Below, piece by piece: positions 6,533 to 9,439 of a stretch of DNA of 9,439 bases. Numbering within the stretch: position 1 is the stretch's first letter; every line of letters starts with the position of its first letter. The position numbers were made by a program, and so were the translations under genes. The notes beneath the pieces were generated by a model. The model was not told the DNA's origin, searched no databases, and saw only the letters and a program-made list of their open reading frames with translations. The stretch spans positions 1-9,439 of the forward strand of contig JALSHQ010000372.1 in assembly GCA_026982145.1 (NCBI GenBank), given 5' to 3'. The DNA is from Gammaproteobacteria bacterium. Lineage in GTDB: Bacteria > Pseudomonadota > Gammaproteobacteria > SZUA-140.

Positions 6533-7807
6533 TTAAAAATGAACTTCGATGGATGTGATCAGCTGGTCGCGATCTTTGAACTGGCCAAACAGCCCTAGCT
6601 GGTTGCCATAAAAAATATCGGCACCGACTCCTGCGGTGATTTCATCACAGATTTGATAACTGACTTTGAGGCGCGCTATGCCATCATTGAGGTCGGTGTT
6701 GTGTATCCATAGCAGCTCGGTGGTGAGTGTCTCGTTTATGAAATTGCGTCTGGCAAGGAAGGTGGTGGTGGTCTCTCGGTTATCTCGCAGCATACCCGCA
6801 TCATTGTTACTCAGGTATGACTGAAAAATCTGGGCGCTCAGCAATGTGTCGCTAAAACCAAACCAGTCGAGTCCAATGACATAGGCGAGTTCGTTGGTTT
6901 TAATGACACCATCGTTGTCACTGATCGCATTGGTGCTGATGTAACGATCCAGCGAATAACCGACTTCACCGCGCAGTGTGAGGCTGCCAAAGGCGTTACT
7001 AAAAGTGGTGCCTATGAGGTGGCTGCGTTCATAACGCGGGGTGATGGTGGCGACAGGGCCGCTGGGGGTGAGGCTCAGTTGGCGATAGAGTACCGGATTG
7101 TCATCAAAGTGATAGAGGTAATTAAACGTCAAGTCCCAGCCATTCCAGAAGGTCGATAGACGTGCGCCCCAGTCAGCATCCTGAAAGGTGTTGTTGGGGC
7201 GCTCTTCTGCTGCCATGACGACTGCGATACCCGGGGGCGGGTGTGGTATTAGTTGAGGTGATGTGAAGGTGTAAAGGTCATTTCCTTCAGCGAATTTATG
7301 ATAAGTTTGGTCGGGGATCCATAGCAGTTGCAGCGTGAAGTCATTGATCGGGACCTCGGCGTTCACTGTCCACAGCGGAATGCGTGACTCATCAAAATCA
7401 TCGAGAATAAATTCACGCCACTCCTGCGGATTGACGACATCAAGCACTTTCAGACCATCGGATTCCCCCCATACAATCTGTTGTTTTCCTAGCGTCAGAA
7501 AGCTACGCCCGATAGTGGTTTCGATGTAGAGCTCGCGTAGCTCGGAGTCGGTGCTTTTGTTAGCATCAATGTTATTTTTTGTATCGTTGCGGATGCGGCC
7601 GATAGCCGTGAGTTGTGTATCACGGCCAAGGTCTATTTCGATCTCAGGCTGAATAGTGGTCTCAAATTTATGAGTCTTTTTTTCTGTTGTACTGTAAGCC
7701 CATTCGTTGTCGATGGAGATCACGCTGTCGATGGCAGCAGTCGCCGTTGTGCTCACAAGTGCTATGCAAACAGACAGCAACGCGCGTGAGGGTTTGTTAT
7801 AAACCAC
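6533..7807 (-). CDS. Putative outer-membrane beta-barrel protein, DUF1302-like
   Basis: The substrate and exact role are unknown. With GTG 7807 the product is 424 residues. It begins with a typical Sec signal (positive MVYNKPSR, hydrophobic ALLSVCIALVSTTATAA, cleavage near residue 25), continues as alternating polar/aromatic strands throughout, and ends in EVHF with a terminal phenylalanine, the usual mark of an outer-membrane barrel. GKQQIVWGESDG (107–118) followed by LKVLDVVNPQ recalls the DUF1302 and related porin-like group that occurs beside RND exporters. GTG 7838–7840 would add 11 residues; GTG 7807 overlaps the upstream LolA-like stop by 11 bases and gives the better signal peptide. 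Neither start has a clear ribosome-binding site, so translational coupling is likely. Context suggests the outer-membrane part of an export or ligand-trafficking cassette. A general porin role is possible. Confidence 0.8.
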   Translation of the reverse strand: MVYNKPSRALLSVCIALVSTTATAAIDSVISIDNEWAYSTTEKKTHKFETTIQPEIEIDLGRDTQLTAIGRIRNDTKNNIDANKSTDSELRELYIETTIGRSFLTLGKQQIVWGESDGLKVLDVVNPQEWREFILDDFDESRIPLWTVNAEVPINDFTLQLLWIPDQTYHKFAEGNDLYTFTSPQLIPHPPPGIAVVMAAEERPNNTFQDADWGARLSTFWNGWDLTFNYLYHFDDNPVLYRQLSLTPSGPVATITPRYERSHLIGTTFSNAFGSLTLRGEVGYSLDRYISTNAISDNDGVIKTNELAYVIGLDWFGFSDTLLSAQIFQSYLSNNDAGMLRDNRETTTTFLARRNFINETLTTELLWIHNTDLNDGIARLKVSYQICDEITAGVGADIFYGNQLGLFGQFKDRDQLITSIEVHF

Positions 7808-8609
7808 GCCGCAACGCCCGCTCTGTAAACAGGTCGTCACTGATCGGTGTCTGGTAATCCACTTCGCTGAAAATGAATTTTGTGGTGTGACCTGTTTTGT
7901 GATTTTTGACCTCTAGCAGGTGTGCTGTCCAGATCTCCTGCACCTGTTTTATCTCTCTGGTGTAAATCGTCTTGAGTGGTTTACCACGCAGGCTATCAAA
8001 CTCTGCTTTGCGTATCATCCAGATTTCGGCATCAATCCATTGAGTTACTTTACTGTGGCCGAGTTCTTTAGCGGTCTTCTTGTCTACAGGTATGGACTCA
8101 GCGATGAAGGTGCTATGGCCATCGATGATCTCTTTGCCGATCGTCTTTCGGCTGTAGTCTTCGATGCTGACCCGGGTCTCTTGTTTGATCTCTTCATAGG
8201 TAAAGTCGGTGCCGAGAAAATAATCACCACGATCAGAAGCGGAGATGCGTCGCACCTTGCGCATCGCGGGCAGGTAGAGCCACTGGTCATCATCGACACT
8301 CGCATCGGCGTAATCATAGGTCATAAACGCGGTGTCTTTGATATTTTTAGGTGTCAGGTAATAGATAGCCGTGCGTTTTTCATCGCCAAAATATTTACGG
8401 AAGCCGCGTGTTTTACGAATGCGCTGCTTACCTCGCTTGTCTGTCATCTCCATCAGCACGGTGCGTGATACGGATAGCCCCTCATCGCGTGCATTGATGT
8501 TGTGAGCGATCTCATCGCCGCTGGGCAGCACAGCAGCGAAGGCTGAAGGCATCACCAGCGTGAGCAGTAATATTGGTATGAGCGCTGTCGTTACGTTGAG
8601 TTTTTTCAT
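7797..8609 (-). CDS. Periplasmic LolA-like outer membrane lipoprotein-sorting family protein
   Basis: This is a secreted periplasmic protein of the LolA-like group found next to RND/MMPL exporters. It is not housekeeping LolA, which has a different context and is shorter. Residues 1–25 (MKKLNVTTALIPILLLTLVM then PSAFA) form a signal peptide with cleavage after AFA. The mature part carries the group's signatures DQWLYLPAMRKVRRI (108–122), the SDRGDYFLGTDFTYEE run near 125–140, WIDAEIWMIRKAEF (191–204) and the C-terminal LFTERALRRG. The family's open beta-sheet is thought to hold a lipid or acyl chain. I chose ATG 8609 because AAGGAG lies nine bases upstream; ATG 8615 would leave only three. 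It sits between the broken exporter and the barrel gene. Its product is predicted to shuttle a hydrophobic ligand between them, which is inference from context. Confidence 0.85.
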   Translation of the reverse strand: MKKLNVTTALIPILLLTLVMPSAFAAVLPSGDEIAHNINARDEGLSVSRTVLMEMTDKRGKQRIRKTRGFRKYFGDEKRTAIYYLTPKNIKDTAFMTYDYADASVDDDQWLYLPAMRKVRRISASDRGDYFLGTDFTYEEIKQETRVSIEDYSRKTIGKEIIDGHSTFIAESIPVDKKTAKELGHSKVTQWIDAEIWMIRKAEFDSLRGKPLKTIYTREIKQVQEIWTAHLLEVKNHKTGHTTKFIFSEVDYQTPISDDLFTERALRRGL

Positions 8610-8654
8610 GATCATCGACTCCTTCTTTGTGCTGGGTATGAGGTTTTAATGCTG

Positions 8655-9439
8655 CTATCTGGATGCCGTACTGCCAAGGCCGATGAAGCGCGGTTTAAAC
8701 ACTTTTATCAATGCTGGCAGGATGGTCATGCTGGCAATAAAGCTACTGGTCACTGCCACGACGACCAGTGCGCCGAAGCGCGTTAGTGGTACCACTTCGC
8801 TGGTGGTTAAAACACCAAAGCCAAGTGTTAGTGCTGCGAAGTTGAACAGTAGTGCACGCCCGGTGGAGGGGTAGAGCGCGGTGATCGCCTCATCAATGGT
8901 GCGCCCCTCTTTTTTGATTAACACCTGTAGTCGCTCAATGGTATGTACGGAGAAATCCACCCCAAGGCCGATGGCGATGGCGGCAAACATCGAGGTGCCG
9001 ATGGCGAGTCAGATGAAGGTGATGATCAGTCCCGCGATAGGGTTGAGGCGCTTTGCGTTCGCGTCGATGTATGCTCCCATGTAACCACTGACCGCTCCTT
9101 CGCCGGCCAGATGAATCACATCGCCATCGCTTTTGGGCGCGCGTTCTACCAGCTCAAGCAGCGCTTGATAGGTCGATTGTGCTGCTGTTTGATCTTCGAG
9201 TTCGGCGACGATGAGTGTCGCACTGCCATCACGTGCGGTAATGCTACCGACGAAGAGCGGGAAATCCATCACGGCTTCTCGAATGGCATTGGCCTCTTGT
9301 TGAGTGGTGGGCGTCTCTTCAAAAAACGGTTCCACCAACATGCCGTCTGCGGTGCCGATGACATCGTTCTCAGTTGCCAGACTGGTGATGCGGTCGGGGT
9401 CGATGTTGTCGAGCTCTTCAAGCTCAAAGCTCAGCCACT
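8655..9439 (-). pseudogene. RND/MMPL-family exporter remnant with internal deletion and in-frame stop (5' end outside window)
   Basis: Intact relatives (predicted exporters of the RND superfamily, COG1033/MMPL type) are inner-membrane proteins of roughly 750–900 residues with twelve membrane helices and two large periplasmic loops. Reading leftward from the edge, 142 codons match the first periplasmic loop: RITSLATENDV, FPLFVGSITARDGSATLIV, then LAGEGAVSGYMGAYIDA and KRLNPIAGLIITFI at the start of helix 2. A TGA at 9009–9011 follows. The same frame then continues with LAIGTSMFAAIAIGLGVDFS, the SVHTIERL run, YPSTGRALLFNF and the tail ILPALIKVFKPRF, which belong to the last helices of the protein. 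Helices 2–9 and the second loop are therefore missing. No product could work as an RND pump. A collapsed assembly is the main alternative. Confidence 0.82.

Noticed and set aside
7920..8468. 182-codon open frame on the + strand
   Set aside because: It lies entirely antisense to the LolA-like gene, which has a signal peptide, a ribosome-binding site and family motifs. The antisense product shows no recognisable domain.
9009..9011. TGA as a recoded (selenocysteine or tryptophan) codon in the exporter
   Set aside because: The sequence on the two sides belongs to distant parts of the family, so recoding would not restore a normal protein. The other visible genes show no TGA use as sense, and ribD, ribE and thiL use TGA as stop.

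Overview
The window looks like chromosomal DNA from a gammaproteobacterium. The gene order glyA–nrdR–ribD–ribE–ribBA–ribH–nusB–thiL–pgpA is the housekeeping cluster of that class, and the proteins resemble their enterobacterial counterparts closely at every catalytic motif I checked by eye. The genus cannot be named from the sequence alone.

Positions 1–6422 are all on the + strand. They hold the 3' end of glyA (serine hydroxymethyltransferase), nrdR (Zn-ribbon/ATP-cone repressor of ribonucleotide reductase genes), then riboflavin synthesis: ribD (deaminase/reductase), ribE (riboflavin synthase), a ribBA-type gene and ribH (lumazine synthase). nusB (antitermination), thiL (thiamine monophosphate kinase) and pgpA (phosphatidylglycerophosphatase A) follow. 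Gaps are short or negative, so most of this is probably one transcription unit. A terminator-like hairpin lies at the ribBA/ribH boundary and could attenuate or divide it. The ribBA product keeps a complete DHBP synthase domain, but its GTP cyclohydrolase II half has lost the zinc cysteines. This is the RibBX pattern, so GTP cyclohydrolase II activity should come from a ribA elsewhere in the genome.

Positions 6423–6532 form a 110-base gap between converging genes. It holds a small perfect palindrome but no convincing terminator.

Positions 6533–9439 are on the − strand. In transcription order they hold an RND/MMPL-type exporter running in from the right edge, a periplasmic LolA-like protein with a signal peptide, and an outer-membrane beta-barrel protein resembling the DUF1302 group. 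The set suggests an envelope export or lipid/hydrophobic-ligand trafficking cassette. The exporter is broken: its N-terminal periplasmic loop runs directly, through an in-frame TGA, into the last transmembrane part of the protein. That implies a large internal deletion, while its two partner genes remain open.

The main oddities are the exporter deletion junction, a 13-bp perfect nested inverted repeat inside thiL, G9/C9/G7 homopolymer tracts inside ribE and thiL, and the ribBA/ribH hairpin. I found no clearly new multi-gene system. The closest candidate is the exporter/LolA-like/barrel cassette, whose substrate is unknown.
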